A model generated the notes under the pieces. The model did no database searches. It worked only from the letters and a program-made list of their open reading frames with translations, and was not told the origin of the DNA. Of a DNA stretch of 15,624 nt, positions 15,562 through 15,624 are shown piece by piece (position 1 is the first letter of the stretch; every line of letters begins with the position of its first letter). A program made the translations under genes and the position numbers. Source of the stretch: Syntrophorhabdaceae bacterium. Lineage in GTDB: Bacteria > Desulfobacterota > Syntrophorhabdia > Syntrophorhabdales > Syntrophorhabdaceae. The stretch spans positions 1 to 15,624 of the forward strand of contig JAOAHW010000011.1 in the NCBI GenBank assembly GCA_026415015.1, read 5' to 3'.

Positions 15562-15616
15562 CTGACCAGAAGGGTATAAACTAATTACTGAGATCAAGGG
15601 TTATACCTGAGGTCAG
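15562..15616 (+). promoter_or_regulatory. Nested hairpin in a leader just before a ribosome site
   Basis: CTGACC (15562-15567) pairs with GGTCAG (15611-15616), and inside it GGTATAA (15573-15579) pairs with TTATACC (15601-15607), extendable by one G-U pair. A loop of about 21 bases is closed by the inner stem. The outer stem ends right at the AGGAGG Shine-Dalgarno sequence, so folding could limit translation of the next gene. I do not recognise it as a known riboswitch class. Confidence 0.45.
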
Positions 15617-15622
15617 AGGAGG
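15617..15622 (+). promoter_or_regulatory. Shine-Dalgarno site for a gene starting just outside the window
   Basis: AGGAGG two bases from the end of the window is a full ribosome binding site, and no start codon is reached before the edge. Confidence 0.6.
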
Positions 15623-15624
15623 TC

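Noticed and set aside
1..15624. CRISPR arrays, insertion sequences with terminal repeats, or rRNA genes
   Set aside because: No regularly spaced repeats, transposase frames or rRNA-like stretches were seen on either strand.

Overview
The window looks like part of a chromosome of an anaerobic bacterium that uses the reductive acetyl-CoA (Wood-Ljungdahl) pathway. The evidence is a CODH/ACS gene block with a long, bacterial-type acetyl-CoA synthase, Shine-Dalgarno sites in front of most genes, a bacterial selenocysteine tRNA, and a V/A-type rotary ATPase. Codon use is rich in AGG (Arg) and ATA (Ile). A sulfate-reducing or related lineage such as Desulfobacterota or Nitrospirota would fit, but the sequence here cannot settle the phylum.

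Left part (1-3549, + strand): the 3' end of a V/A-type ATPase operon, with catalytic subunit A (5' end cut by the window), subunit B and central-stalk subunit D almost back to back. A convergent EAL-HDOD signalling protein follows (3602-4825, - strand). It is separated from the next block by an AT-rich divergent intergenic region.

Centre (4991-14126, + strand): a carbon-fixation block. It contains a RACo-like corrinoid reductive activator, a CooC/AcsF nickel-insertion ATPase, FolD (methyl branch), a small unrecognised 71-residue protein, the corrinoid protein small subunit AcsD/CdhD, CO dehydrogenase (AcsA/CooS) and acetyl-CoA synthase (AcsB). Metal-ligand residues of the B, C and D clusters of CODH and of the A cluster of ACS are present. 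FolD supplies folate-bound C1 units. AcsD belongs to the corrinoid protein that carries the methyl group to AcsB. CODH makes CO from CO2, and AcsB joins methyl, CO and CoA. RACo re-reduces inactive Co(II) corrinoid, and CooC loads nickel. The corrinoid large subunit (acsC/cdhE) and the methyltransferase (acsE) are not in the window.

Right part (14190-15624): a selenocysteine tRNA (selC) with its own likely promoter, then an AT-rich, eroded stretch. It holds what looks like the 3' remnant of a tyrosine recombinase ending 16 bases past the tRNA, a broken P-loop ATPase fragment, and one intact minus-strand gene resembling the DUF6933 family. I read this as a decayed element inserted at selC. The window ends in a promoter-like site, a nested hairpin and a strong Shine-Dalgarno sequence for a gene that starts just outside.
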